A stretch of DNA of 64,000 bases from assembly GCF_026109735.1 (NCBI RefSeq), contig NZ_CP069620.1, forward strand, positions 2,976,001-3,040,000, written 5' to 3'. Each line of letters opens with the position of its first letter. Positions within the stretch are counted from its first letter, which is position 1. A model generated the notes under the pieces. It saw nothing but the letters and a program-made list of their open reading frames with translations, did not search any database and was not told the DNA's origin. The DNA comes from Salinimicrobium tongyeongense. Its GTDB lineage: Bacteria; Bacteroidota; Bacteroidia; Flavobacteriales; Flavobacteriaceae. The translations under genes were made by a program, and so were the position numbers. This document shows, piece by piece, positions 25,652-34,644 of the stretch.

Positions 25652-28600
25652 TTAACATTTAAATCGGATAACAATATGGGCTCCTGCGGGTACCTTCAGG
25701 ATCTCGAGGTTGCCCTTTAACTGTCGCGCCAGGTTTTCTACAAGATTAAAGCCCAGGGAATTTTCATCTTTGAAATTATCAGGGATTCCTATGCCGTTGT
25801 CTTTATAATCTAGCCTTATGAGTTCGCCTTTCCGGGAAAGGGAAATTTCGATCTTCTTGTTGTGGTCATTATGGTCCGGAAAAGCATGTTTCAGCGAATT
25901 GGTAACCAGTTCATTGATAATAATGCCCAGGGGGGTGATACATTTTTTGTGTACTTCCAGCACTTCCAGGTTAAAATCTAAATATACCCCCTCGTCCATA
26001 AAGCTCACGAGTTCCCTGGCGAGGCTGGAGACGAATTCATCCAGCTTAAAATTTTCACCAGGTTTTTTGGCACCTAACAAATCGTGAATGGCAGCAATGG
26101 TAAACAGCCTGTTTTGAGCCGCCTGAAGGTTATTCCTGGCCAATTCATCCTGAATAGTCTCTTTTTGGATATCGAGCAAACTGGCAATGAGCTGGAGGTT
26201 GTTCTTTACGCGGTGGTTGAGTTCCTGCATCAAAAAAGCAATGTTGTTTTTTTGCTCTTTTGCCAGGTGCATGGCCTCACTTAGATCGTGATTTGTTTTC
26301 CTGAGCTCGGCAGTGCGGCCTTCCACCATTTGGTGAAGGCGCAGGTTCTCAGCTTTTTTCAGGTTGTACCTGTACAGGTAAATCCCGGTGATAAGCAGTA
26401 GGAAGAAGAGAATGGCAAAAGCCCTGAACCAGGCAGTTTTATACCAGGGGGCTTTTATGGTTAGCACGAGGGAATCTGGTGCTCCCCATTGCAAATCATT
26501 GTTGCTGCCTTTTACCAGGAAGGTGTACGTGCCGGGGTTGAGGTTGGTGTAAGTGGTACTGCGTTCTTTGGTTACCGGGCGCCAGTCTTTATCAAAACCC
26601 AGCATCTTAAACTGGTAAGTGTTCTTCTGCGGAAGCAAAAAATTAAGTGCCGTGAATTTAAAGGTAATTACGTTCTCATCGTGTTCAAAAGAAAGTGTGT
26701 CGGTATAAATAACATTACGTTTAATGGGCGTTCCAAAGAGCTCTACCTCTTCAATAATCGTTCTTCCGGCGTGGGTATTTACAGGTATACTGTCGGCATG
26801 GAATTTATTGTAGCCGTTCATACCCCCAAAATACAGGTAGCCCAGGCTGTCTTTATAAGCGGCCTTGCCATTGAATTCGTTGTTCTGTAGCCCGTCCTGT
26901 TCTGTAAAGTTGGTAAAAGTTTCAGTTTCCCGGTCAAATTTTGAAAGTCCGCGGTTTGTACTTACCCAAATATCGTTGTTATTATCGGTGAGCACGCCGT
27001 AGATAAAATCATTTGGCAGCCCCGGCTGTTCCAGGTAAGAAGTGATTTCGTCTGTCTGCAGATTGAGCCTGTTAAGACCCTGGGCAGTGCCAACCCAGAG
27101 GTTGTTCATTTCGTCCTGGGCAATACTAAATACCCTGTCGTTGCTAAGTGATGCTTCGGAATTTTTTTTATGGGAATATTTCCGGGTTTCGTTGCCCGAA
27201 ATTCTATAGAGCCCGTCATCGGCTCCCAGCCAGATGGTCCCGTCTTTGCCAATGAACGAAGCGCGCGACCTGTGAAGGTCCCTGCCGTTGATCTTTACCG
27301 GATGAGCCTTCAGGGTTTGCGGGTTAACCGTATATATTCCGCTGGCCCAGGTGCTTACCCACATACTGTCTTTAGACAGCGGAATGATCTCGGCCACATC
27401 CCGGTCAGGGATCCCGGTAAGTGGCGTAACCTCTCTAAAATGGTCTTTTTGGCGGTTGTATTTCTCGAGCCCCTGGTCAAATCCGCCTCCCCAAATTTGC
27501 CCCTGCGAATCTTTCACCAGCGTATACCCCAATTTATTGGTGCGGTATAGATCGTAGGTTCCCAACTCCAAATCGTGTTTCACAAAGCCTATGGCAGTAG
27601 CCATCCAGAGGGTTTGGCCTTCCCTCAAAAAGTTGAAGATGCTTATAAAATCTTTTTCCGGTTCATTTTTTAGTTCAATGCGCTTCGGAATAAATTTTTG
27701 GCGGGCCGGGTGATAGTAGAACATGCCCTTTCCCTGTGATCCCATCCACACGCCCCGGCTGGCATCCTGTTTTATCTGAAGTATTTCTACTGGTGAGAAT
27801 ACTTCCTTTTCAAAACCTGCCAGCACCACTGGTTTAAATTCATAAGTATGTTTATTGAGAAACTTCAGGCCCTTTGTGCCGCCCAGCAGGTAGTAATCTT
27901 TGTTCCAGTCAAAGAAACAGCGTATGCCCGATTCCTGTTGGGGTTCCCCAATAAGCTCCAGGCCTTCCGAAGAGAAAGAGTACTCAAAAAGCCCTTTTTG
28001 ACTCCCTATTAAAATGTTATTATCGGCTGTTTTCTGAAATGCGTGCACCGGATTATTGTCCAGCAAATCGAATTCAGGCATATCTGCAACCTTCATTTCC
28101 TGAAGGTCAAGCTTCAGTATACCATTAAAGTAGGTGCCCAGCCAGATGTTTTCTTCGGAATGATTGATGAGGCCCAGCACGTAATCATTGGCCGCCGGGT
28201 TGGGCAGGGGAAGGATGCTAACCTCACCTGACCGCCTGTCAATAAGAATGCAGTTTTTGAGCGTGCTTGCCAGCAAATACCGGCTGTTGACTTCAAAAAT
28301 GCCGTGGGTAAAACTGAGGGAAGCATCGGCGGCAATTTTTTCGTGCTCCCTATAATGGATAAACCTGTCCTGCGACGGAATATAGGCCTGCACCGAATGG
28401 GTATTGGTACCCAGCCACAGCGTGTCGTTCCTGTAAAGCAGCCCGCGGATGTGATCATCGGTAAGGCCGGTGTTTCCATCGGCACCCTGGGAATAGGTGT
28501 GCATGTTATAACCGTTAAACCTGTTGAGCCCGTCTTCGGTGCCTGCCCACAGGTAGCCATTTTCATCAAAATCAAATTGCAGAACATTGAGTTGGGAGAG

Positions 28601-28720
28601 GTCCTGCTTCTGGGCTATTTGCGAAACCCGAAGCGTGTCACCGGTAGGTAACTCCAAATTTTGCGCCCAGCCGGCACAGGTAATAAAGGCAATAAAAATT
28701 AGATGTAAAGTTTTCCCCAT
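25652..28720 (-). CDS. Reg_prop/Y_Y_Y periplasmic-sensor histidine kinase (HisKA_2 type)
   Basis: A 1022-residue membrane kinase: signal peptide (1-20), a two-beta-propeller sensor made of Reg_prop repeats (recurring LWAGTEDGLNRFNG, LWVGTAQGLNRLN, IWVSTNRGLSKFD patterns), a Y_Y_Y domain (about 690-755, YQFKMLGFDKDW to GTYTFLVKGSNND), one membrane helix (about 768-788), a coiled coil, then HisKA_2 with phospho-acceptor His in MQELNHRVKNNLQLI and a HATPase domain (INELVTNSLKHAF N-box, YKDNGIGIPD G-box). Such sensors in Bacteroidota often respond to polysaccharide or periplasmic cues. Unlike classical hybrid systems, it has no receiver or AraC domain and passes phosphate to the separate regulator gene downstream. 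Confidence 0.92.
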   Translation of the reverse strand: MGKTLHLIFIAFITCAGWAQNLELPTGDTLRVSQIAQKQDLSQLNVLQFDFDENGYLWAGTEDGLNRFNGYNMHTYSQGADGNTGLTDDHIRGLLYRNDTLWLGTNTHSVQAYIPSQDRFIHYREHEKIAADASLSFTHGIFEVNSRYLLASTLKNCILIDRRSGEVSILPLPNPAANDYVLGLINHSEENIWLGTYFNGILKLDLQEMKVADMPEFDLLDNNPVHAFQKTADNNILIGSQKGLFEYSFSSEGLELIGEPQQESGIRCFFDWNKDYYLLGGTKGLKFLNKHTYEFKPVVLAGFEKEVFSPVEILQIKQDASRGVWMGSQGKGMFYYHPARQKFIPKRIELKNEPEKDFISIFNFLREGQTLWMATAIGFVKHDLELGTYDLYRTNKLGYTLVKDSQGQIWGGGFDQGLEKYNRQKDHFREVTPLTGIPDRDVAEIIPLSKDSMWVSTWASGIYTVNPQTLKAHPVKINGRDLHRSRASFIGKDGTIWLGADDGLYRISGNETRKYSHKKNSEASLSNDRVFSIAQDEMNNLWVGTAQGLNRLNLQTDEITSYLEQPGLPNDFIYGVLTDNNNDIWVSTNRGLSKFDRETETFTNFTEQDGLQNNEFNGKAAYKDSLGYLYFGGMNGYNKFHADSIPVNTHAGRTIIEEVELFGTPIKRNVIYTDTLSFEHDENVITFKFTALNFLLPQKNTYQFKMLGFDKDWRPVTKERSTTYTNLNPGTYTFLVKGSNNDLQWGAPDSLVLTIKAPWYKTAWFRAFAILFFLLLITGIYLYRYNLKKAENLRLHQMVEGRTAELRKTNHDLSEAMHLAKEQKNNIAFLMQELNHRVKNNLQLIASLLDIQKETIQDELARNNLQAAQNRLFTIAAIHDLLGAKKPGENFKLDEFVSSLARELVSFMDEGVYLDFNLEVLEVHKKCITPLGIIINELVTNSLKHAFPDHNDHNKKIEISLSRKGELIRLDYKDNGIGIPDNFKDENSLGFNLVENLARQLKGNLEILKVPAGAHIVIRFKC

Positions 28721-28898
28721 ACTTTTCCCTGAGCTCTAAAACTAAGTATTTTTAAAAGGAATTTATAAAATATTTATGAAAATTCTTCTTTTGAATTATT
28801 GAAATACAAGCTGTTGCATTTTTCCGAAGTAAAGTAAAAGCAAAGAAGATTTTCAAAAAAGGCGTTTTTCAATGATCATCTGAAGTTCAATAATGAAA

Positions 28899-28922
28899 AA
28901 ACCCGCTTTTTTTAGCGGGTTT
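28899..28922 (-). terminator. Intrinsic terminator of the MBL lipoprotein gene
   Basis: Inverted repeat AAACCCGCT / AGCGGGTTT with a T6 loop (plus strand) lies 26 nt past the stop of the gene at 28948, followed by a T-run in the minus-strand direction. Confidence 0.88.
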
Positions 28923-28947
28923 AAATTTTGAAATCTAATGTGAAAAA

Positions 28948-29748
28948 TTAAGATTCATCTTCGGGGTACCAGTTGGCCAGCACCACTTCTACCTCGCTGT
29001 TGCCTTGGTTTACCAGTTGTTTGAATTTATCAACATCGGCTTTTCCATCCTGTCCGCGAAAGTGGTACGGATATACTTTTTCGGGTGCAAATTCTATCAC
29101 GGCATCTGCGGCTGCATCAACCGGCATGGTGTAAGGCAGGTTCATTGGCACCAGCGCAAGATCTATGTTTTCGAGCTTTCTCATTTCCGGGATGTCTTCG
29201 GTGTCTCCGGCTATGTAAAGTCTTTGTCCGTCTTTTTCAAGAACATATCCGTTGCCGCGGCCTTTGGGGTGAAATTGTTTGGCCTCTTCGCGCAGGTTGT
29301 ACATGGGAATGGCTTCAATAGCAATCCCGTTTTGGCTTATATTTTCTCCGTTGTTCATCACTTTGATCTTTGTGGCTAAAGAATCGGGCAGCTCATCTTT
29401 TACGGCCTGCGGGGCAATTACTGGCGTGTCGCCAAGGTTCAGGGCAGCCAGGGTTTCGGCACTCATGTGATCTCCGTGTATGTCGGTCACCAGCACAAAA
29501 TCAGCTTCATCCATACCTGCAAATGCTTCGGCGCCTCCCACCGGGTCTAAGTAAATGGTGGTTTCGCCCCAGTTGATCACGGCAGTGGCATGCGAAATGG
29601 GATTGATGTCTATTTGGGCAGTATCTGTAGCGGCGGCTGTTTCTCCTTCCAGCACGTCTTCTCCCGTAACGGCGGGAATTTCGCGGTTTTCATTTTTACA
29701 TGATAAGAGCGAACCGGCCAGCATGGCGAATAGTAAAATACGTTTCAT
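28948..29748 (-). CDS. Metallo-beta-lactamase-fold lipoprotein
   Basis: A 266-residue lipoprotein (lipobox LLSC, residue 17) with a low-complexity linker rich in Glu/Ala/Thr followed by a UlaG-like MBL domain: PISHATAVINWGETTIYLDPVGG, metal motif DIHGDHMSAETL (HxDH; the first His of the usual HxHxDH is replaced, reading T-D-I-H-G-D-H), IAGDTEDIPEM and a terminal YPYHFRGQDG metal His. Related in fold to UPF0173 at 14170 but a different subgroup. It is probably periplasmic or surface-attached; the substrate is unknown. Confidence 0.85.
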   Translation of the reverse strand: MKRILLFAMLAGSLLSCKNENREIPAVTGEDVLEGETAAATDTAQIDINPISHATAVINWGETTIYLDPVGGAEAFAGMDEADFVLVTDIHGDHMSAETLAALNLGDTPVIAPQAVKDELPDSLATKIKVMNNGENISQNGIAIEAIPMYNLREEAKQFHPKGRGNGYVLEKDGQRLYIAGDTEDIPEMRKLENIDLALVPMNLPYTMPVDAAADAVIEFAPEKVYPYHFRGQDGKADVDKFKQLVNQGNSEVEVVLANWYPEDES

Positions 29749-29811
29749 AAAATTCAGTTTCCAATAAAGCTAATGAAAACTGAAGCTTTCTCCCTTAAAT
29801 TTAATACTACT

Positions 29812-30270
29812 TTAAGAAAGCGGAAGTTCCATTTTAATGTCGCCGCGGGCATAAGGATTGTTCTCCCCAATGGGAATTTCCCTGAACCCGTACTTTTTGT
29901 AGATGTGAATGGCGTTTTCCAGCTTTCGGTTAGAATAAATAATGAGCTTTTCCCAGGCTTTGTTCCTGGCAAAATTTAGCGTGTGCTGCATTAGTTTTTG
30001 TCCCACTTTCTTTCCTCGGGCATCGGGCCTTACCGCCATTTTTGTGAGTTCAAAAACCCCTTCGTCCATTTTCATCAAAGCCACCGTACCAAGGATTTTC
30101 TGGTTTTCACGGGCAAAAAAGATGTTGCCTCCCGGTTCAATAATGTATTTTTCCGGCTTTCCCAAAACTTCTTCATCATGAGGTTCTACCCAAAAATAAT
30201 GTTCCAGCCATTCAATATTAAGTTGCCTGAAATCTTCGGCATACTGTTGTTCAAAAGATATAATTTCCAT
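29812..30270 (-). CDS. GNAT-family N-acetyltransferase
   Basis: A 152-residue GNAT protein. The acetyl-CoA loop is VRPDARGKKVGQKLMQHTL (motif A R/Q-x-x-G-x-G/A: A-R-G-K-K-V-G), followed by the beta5 region WEKLIIYSNRKLENAIHIYKKYGFREI (motif B). The start codon immediately follows the DUF1622 stop, so it is the last gene of the hutI-hutG-DUF1622-GNAT run. The acceptor substrate is unknown. Confidence 0.87.
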   Translation of the reverse strand: MEIISFEQQYAEDFRQLNIEWLEHYFWVEPHDEEVLGKPEKYIIEPGGNIFFARENQKILGTVALMKMDEGVFELTKMAVRPDARGKKVGQKLMQHTLNFARNKAWEKLIIYSNRKLENAIHIYKKYGFREIPIGENNPYARGDIKMELPLS

Positions 30271-30621
30271 TTAGTCTCCAATTTCCCGCTTTTGCCAGGG
30301 CCATTTCCCCTCAAGCTCCACCTGCAAAGAAAGGCTTAAAAAAGTTCTTATGAGCACAATTACGCCAAGTACAAGCACATTGTTCATTGTGGGGTCTGTA
30401 CTCACCGTGGCAATAATATCGCCGGCCACCAGGAATTCGAGACCCAGTAAAATGGCCTTTCCCAAATCGTGGCGAAAGGTGCGGTAAGAGCTGCCGTCTT
30501 CGTGCCGGTCAAAAAAGTAGCGCCAAAGTGCAAAAATTGGCCCTATGATCATGACCAGAACCCCGGCAACTTCAATGCCCAGCGCGGCCCATTCCACATA
30601 ATGTTGTACAGTTTCATGCAT
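30271..30621 (-). CDS. DUF1622 membrane protein
   Basis: A 116-residue protein with three hydrophobic helices (about 8-30, 53-73 and 78-98) and the family segment YRTFRHDLGKAILLGLEFLVAGDIIATV, which defines DUF1622. Its role is unknown. It overlaps the 3' end of hutG by 8 nt and abuts the GNAT gene, so it is translated as part of the same operon. Confidence 0.85.
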   Translation of the reverse strand: MHETVQHYVEWAALGIEVAGVLVMIIGPIFALWRYFFDRHEDGSSYRTFRHDLGKAILLGLEFLVAGDIIATVSTDPTMNNVLVLGVIVLIRTFLSLSLQVELEGKWPWQKREIGD

Positions 30622-31609
30622 GTGCTTTCTCTTTTAAGAAATCGGTTACTAAATAACTTAGCGCCTTTCCGGTAGGGAAATTATCGGCTGCCACAGCTTC
30701 ACAAATGTGAAGATAGCAACAATTTAGTTCTTTTGCAGCCTCCCTTAACAGCTCCCGGGCCTCATCAAGCTCAAGGCCCGAAGGCGAAACAGCGCTGCTG
30801 GGGAAGTTTGCCACCGCATCACAATCCAGTTCGAGGCCAAATTTTTTATCTTTCACAAAGTCGAGCTGCTCCAAAAATGCCATTTTTCGCTTATGCTTCG
30901 GAAGCTCTTCAAGCAGGCTGTATTGAAGTGCTTCGGAAGCATCCATTGCTTCGAAAATGTACTGCGGAGTGTAATTGCGGTGCAGGCCAAAAACAGAATA
31001 CTTCTCTAAAAAGCCATATTTGAGGGCGTAGCTAAAGCCGTTGCCGCTGTGACGGTGTTCCAGCCTTCGCAAATCGGTGTGCGCATCTATGTTCAGCACG
31101 TTGATGGCATGGACCAAAGCTTCGGCCGCACCTTTGATGTTTCCGTAGGCATTGTTATGGCCACCGCCAATGACCACAGGGAATTTCCCGGCTAAAATGA
31201 CATTTTTGACAAGTTCGCTTACTGCGGAATCCAGCTGCTCTACAAGATCGCCCAGTTTTTGCACGTAATTGGGGTCTGAAACATCAATGTTCCCGGCTTT
31301 TTGCATCACTTCGGAAGTATTGATCTCCCCCAAAAGCAGTATATTTTCTCCCGAATTAAACTGGTTTTCCTGAACATTCAGAAATGTTTTCAGAAATGCC
31401 TGCCATGCGTTTGAAGTTCCGGGGTTCCCGAAGTTTGCCCGCACGCCAATATCTTCAGGGATCCCAAAAATGACAAATCTTGCTCCCGATTTTTGTACGT
31501 CTTCAAAACTCGTGGCCACCTTAATTTTTTCTCCCAGCCTGGTTTCTCCCTGCCGGGTGGAGATCAGCTTTGAAACCTGTTTTTCAGAATAAAATTTTAT
31601 CCTATTCAT
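30614..31609 (-). CDS. hutG: Formimidoylglutamase (ureohydrolase family)
   Basis: A 331-residue arginase/agmatinase-fold protein that probably hydrolyses N-formimino-glutamate to glutamate and formamide. The manganese ligands are in VVIGGGHNNAYG (first His), NIDAHTDLR (D-x-H-x-D) and ELDCDAV (D-x-D/C-D). Its position directly after hutI supports the assignment over arginase or agmatinase. The N-terminal IFGIPEDIGVRANFGNPGT is the usual substrate-entry region. A copy of the dispersed palindrome at 30873-30887 lies inside the coding sequence and encodes part of KMAFLEQL. Confidence 0.87.
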   Translation of the reverse strand: MNRIKFYSEKQVSKLISTRQGETRLGEKIKVATSFEDVQKSGARFVIFGIPEDIGVRANFGNPGTSNAWQAFLKTFLNVQENQFNSGENILLLGEINTSEVMQKAGNIDVSDPNYVQKLGDLVEQLDSAVSELVKNVILAGKFPVVIGGGHNNAYGNIKGAAEALVHAINVLNIDAHTDLRRLEHRHSGNGFSYALKYGFLEKYSVFGLHRNYTPQYIFEAMDASEALQYSLLEELPKHKRKMAFLEQLDFVKDKKFGLELDCDAVANFPSSAVSPSGLELDEARELLREAAKELNCCYLHICEAVAADNFPTGKALSYLVTDFLKEKAHA

Positions 31610-32845
31610 TTAGAGCTTTTTTCCGTTGATGTAGACCGAGTCGATGTGGTTGGCGCCAAAGGAGTAGGGCAGGAAGCCGTAAGACGGGATCTCTTCGGTG
31701 AGGATGAGGTTTGCGGCCTTGCCCCTGGTGATACTGCCGTGGGTGTCGAGAATATCCATGGCATAAGCCGCGTTAATGGTAGCGGCATTTATGGCTTCTT
31801 CGGGGTTCATCTTCATCTTTATACAGGCCAGTGAGATCACCAGGTTCATGTTTCCGTTGGGCGTGCTTCCGGGGTTGTAATCGGTGGCCAGGGCAAGTGG
31901 CAGTCCGGCATCGAGGATTTGTCGTGCCGGGGAGTAGGGAATTCCGAGGAAAAGAGAGCAGGAGGGCAGTGCTACCGGCATGGTGCCACTGCCTTTTAAA
32001 GCCTCAATATCTTCGGGCTGCATCACTTCCAGGTGGTCTACAGAAAGGGCATTATGCGCCACTGCCGCTTTGATGCCGCCAATGGCATTGAACTGGTTCA
32101 CATGGATCTTGGGCCTGAGACCATATTTTTGCCCGGTTTCAAGGACACGGTGGGTATCTTCTACTGAAAAATAGCCTTTTTCGCAGAAAATATCCACGTA
32201 ATTGGCCAGGCTTTCTTCGGCTACTTTTGGGATCATTTCGTTGACCAGCAGGTCGAGATAACCGTCTTTATCATTCCTGTATTCGGGCGGAATGGCGTGG
32301 GCGCCCAAAAAGGTCGCTTTTACGGGCAATTTATAGTTTTCTTTCAGCTTTTTGATCACCCGCAGCATTTTGAGTTCGGCAGCAGTAGTCAAACCGTAAC
32401 CCGATTTGATCTCAATGGCCGTGGTGCCCATCTTCATCACTTCCTCCAGCCGCCTGGCCGATTGCAGGTAGAGCTCCTCTTCAGAAGTTTCCTGCAGTTT
32501 TATGGCCGAATTTACTATTCCGCCGCCTTTTTCGGCAATTTCTTCATAAGTGAGGCCGTTAATGCGGTCTATGAATTCCTGTTCTCTGTTTCCGGCGTAC
32601 ACCAGGTGCGTATGGGAGTCGATCCAGCCCGGCAGCAGGAATTTTCCGGCGGCATCTACTTCAGAAACTCCTTCAAAAGAGGGAAGATCCTGCATTTTTC
32701 CGAAGTCGGCAATTTTCCCGTCCTCCACGAGCAACCAGGCGTTGTCTATCACGGGAAGTTGCTTCATTTCGCTGCCGCTTAAAGGTTTAAGAGTTTTCTC
32801 TCTTACCTGTACGAGCTGTTTGATGTTCTTAAAGATGGTTTTCAT
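31610..32845 (-). CDS. hutI: Imidazolonepropionase
   Basis: A 411-residue amidohydrolase that opens the imidazolone ring in histidine degradation. Metal and substrate sites include GWIDSHTHLVYAGNRE (HxH metal pair), KSGYGLT, THAHAIP-like FLGAHAIPPEY and VDHLEVM (His), and ALATDYNPGSTPNGN (Asp). The frame is open upstream to 33016, but ATG at 32845 gives the normal family start; the extra 57 codons are intergenic. Its stop is directly followed by hutG. hutH and hutU are not in the window. A TATCTTTA box (32850-32857) lies just before the start, suggesting a very short leader. Confidence 0.92.
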   Translation of the reverse strand: MKTIFKNIKQLVQVREKTLKPLSGSEMKQLPVIDNAWLLVEDGKIADFGKMQDLPSFEGVSEVDAAGKFLLPGWIDSHTHLVYAGNREQEFIDRINGLTYEEIAEKGGGIVNSAIKLQETSEEELYLQSARRLEEVMKMGTTAIEIKSGYGLTTAAELKMLRVIKKLKENYKLPVKATFLGAHAIPPEYRNDKDGYLDLLVNEMIPKVAEESLANYVDIFCEKGYFSVEDTHRVLETGQKYGLRPKIHVNQFNAIGGIKAAVAHNALSVDHLEVMQPEDIEALKGSGTMPVALPSCSLFLGIPYSPARQILDAGLPLALATDYNPGSTPNGNMNLVISLACIKMKMNPEEAINAATINAAYAMDILDTHGSITRGKAANLILTEEIPSYGFLPYSFGANHIDSVYINGKKL

Positions 32846-32899
32846 ATCGTAAAGATAAAAAAGTGATGAGAACCTACAGGGCCGGCCAAAGAGGAGTCT

Positions 32900-32916
32900 C
32901 AAAAATGGCATTTTTG
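32900..32916. repeat. Dispersed palindrome CAAAAATGGCATTTTTG (copy d)
   Basis: A 17-nt perfect dyad lies in the 129-nt gap between the divergent hutI and trans-sulfuration genes. Confidence 0.85.
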
Positions 32917-32974
32917 GCAGCCCGTCTTTTTCAGTAATTATTTTTATCTTGGAGAAGAATTTTTTCCAACAATT

Positions 32975-34147
32975 ATGACTCAGAAAAAACCCGGTCTCAA
33001 TACCATTTGTACCCACGTGGGCGAGCTAAAAGACGAACAATTTAACGGGGCTGTTTCCCCGCTGTACATGTCAACTTCTTATGCGTATGAAGATGTGGAG
33101 GTGAAACGCTACCCCCGTTATTTTAACACGCCCAACCAGCAGGCACTGGCGCAAAAAATGGCCGCGCTTGAACATGGGGAAGCTGCGCTTATCTTTGGCA
33201 GCGGAATGGCTGCGGTAAGCACTTCGCTTTTTGCCTTTTTACAGAAGGGAGATCATGTGGTGCTGCAAAAAACGCTCTATGGCGGCACGACTAACCTGGT
33301 GGTTGAGGAATTTGAGAAATTTGGCATCGAATATTCCTTTGCAAAAGATCTTTCTGCGGAAGCTTTTGAAAACGAGCTTAGGGAAAACACGAAAGTGGTC
33401 TATATTGAAACCCCGTCTAACCCCTTACTTACGGTGACTGATATTGAAGCCGTGGCAAAGCTCGCAAAAAAGCGGGGGCTGGTGAGTATGATCGATAATA
33501 CGTTTGCTTCGCCCGTAAACCAGAACCCGATCGATTTTGGGATTGATGTGGTGATACATTCGGCTACAAAATACATGGGCGGGCACAGCGATATTCTTGC
33601 CGGAGCCGTGATCTCTTCGGAAGAAAAAATCGACAGGATCTTTCAGCTGGCCAAGAATTTCGGCGGAAGCCTTAGCGACTACACCGTATGGCTCCTGGAA
33701 CGCAGCCTGAAGACCATGGGGCTAAGGGTGAAGGCACAGAATGAAAATGCACAAAAACTGGCCGAATACCTCGAAAAGAATGAGTGGGTGAAGAAGGTCT
33801 ATTATCCCGGATTGGCTTCTCATGAAGGGCATGAACTGGCAAAGAAACAAATGCACGGGTTTGGCGGAATGCTGTCTTTTGAACTGAAAGATCTAGATTC
33901 TCAGGCGTTCATGAAGTACCTGAAGCTTATCAAACCCTCTATGAGCCTTGCCGGGGTAGAGTCGACCATTCTGTCACCTGCCAAAACTTCCCACGCCCTA
34001 CTAACTGCCGAAGACCGCGCAGCACAGGGAATAAGTGATAAGCTGATGAGATTTTCGGTAGGTATCGAAGAAGCCGAAGACCTTATTGCCGATATTGAAC
34101 AGGCCCTGGAGGAAACGAGGAAAGATAAGGTTGATGTACGGCTGTAA
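32975..34147 (+). CDS. Trans-sulfuration-family PLP enzyme (methionine gamma-lyase / cystathionine gamma-lyase-like)
   Basis: A 390-residue fold-type I PLP enzyme of the Cys/Met metabolism family. Landmarks are YPRYFNTPNQQALAQKMAALE at the substrate side, GSGMAAVS before the cofactor, SMIDNTFASPVNQNP (Asp to pyridine N), and the Schiff-base Lys in HSATKYMGGHSDILAG (about residue 203). The conserved terminal motif RFSVGIEEAEDLIADIEQAL is present. The exact reaction (gamma-lyase or gamma-synthase) cannot be resolved from sequence. It stands alone, with the IS copy 1 repeat cluster starting directly after its stop. Confidence 0.9.
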   Translation: MTQKKPGLNTICTHVGELKDEQFNGAVSPLYMSTSYAYEDVEVKRYPRYFNTPNQQALAQKMAALEHGEAALIFGSGMAAVSTSLFAFLQKGDHVVLQKTLYGGTTNLVVEEFEKFGIEYSFAKDLSAEAFENELRENTKVVYIETPSNPLLTVTDIEAVAKLAKKRGLVSMIDNTFASPVNQNPIDFGIDVVIHSATKYMGGHSDILAGAVISSEEKIDRIFQLAKNFGGSLSDYTVWLLERSLKTMGLRVKAQNENAQKLAEYLEKNEWVKKVYYPGLASHEGHELAKKQMHGFGGMLSFELKDLDSQAFMKYLKLIKPSMSLAGVESTILSPAKTSHALLTAEDRAAQGISDKLMRFSVGIEEAEDLIADIEQALEETRKDKVDVRL

Positions 34148-34148
34148 T

Positions 34149-34205
34149 GTTTAGTGCTCAGTGTTCAGTATTCAGTGCTCAGTGGTCAGTGCTCAGTGAT
34201 CAGTT
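34149..34205. repeat. Degenerate 10-bp reiteration (cagtgNtcag) before IS copy 1
   Basis: The 57-nt stretch repeats a decamer of the form CAGTGNTCAG (variants gctcagt, gttcagt, attcagt, ggtcagt, gatcagt) about five to six times. The same word family recurs at 52141-52170 and 52453-52483. Confidence 0.8.
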
Positions 34206-34245
34206 TGTACGTCCCTGATATAGGTTGACCATAAAATCAACTTAC

Positions 34246-34644
34246 ATGAAGTCAAATATTCGATTGCTCAGTAAACATCGGAAGTTCTCCGATGAGTTCA
34301 AAAGACAAATTGTGAATGATTATGAAAGTGGCAGGTACAGTGTATTTCAACTGTCTAAGCTTCACGGAATGTCACGGTCTATGATCTATAACTGGATTCA
34401 TAAATTTTCTACCTTTAACGAGAAAGGTTATAGAGTTGTAGAAATGAAAGACAGTAGCAGTAAAAAGATGCAAGAGCTGGAGGCCAAAAACAAGGAACTG
34501 GAAGCAGCTTTAGGGCGTAAACAGATACAGTTGGATTATTTAGAAAAGATGATCGAACTGGCTAAGTCAGAACTCGATATCGACATTAAAAAAAACTACA
34601 GCACCCCACAATCAACTGGTTCAGGAAAAACAAAGAAAAAGTGA
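34246..34644 (+). CDS. IS3-family OrfA (HTH + leucine zipper)
   Basis: A 132-residue protein with an N-terminal helix-turn-helix (KFSDEFKRQIVNDYESG to LSKLHGMSRSMIYNWIHKF, about residues 10-50) that binds the IS ends, then a coiled coil (MQELEAKNKELEAALGRKQ, about 72-105) for dimerisation. A TTG at 34225 lies upstream, but ATG at 34246 is preferred. The last codons (caaagaaaaagtga) overlap the OrfB start by 4 nt; a minus-one slip at the A5G tract could fuse OrfA and OrfB, as in the family, although the slippery heptamer is imperfect. Confidence 0.88.
   Translation: MKSNIRLLSKHRKFSDEFKRQIVNDYESGRYSVFQLSKLHGMSRSMIYNWIHKFSTFNEKGYRVVEMKDSSSKKMQELEAKNKELEAALGRKQIQLDYLEKMIELAKSELDIDIKKNYSTPQSTGSGKTKKK

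Noticed and set aside
30873-30887. Palindrome copy within hutG as an inserted repeat
   Set aside because: The protein reads normally through it (KMAFLEQL), so there is no sign of insertion; it is counted only as a motif occurrence.
34149-34205. CRISPR-like array from decamer repeats
   Set aside because: The repeats are contiguous without unique spacers and too short; no cas genes are present.
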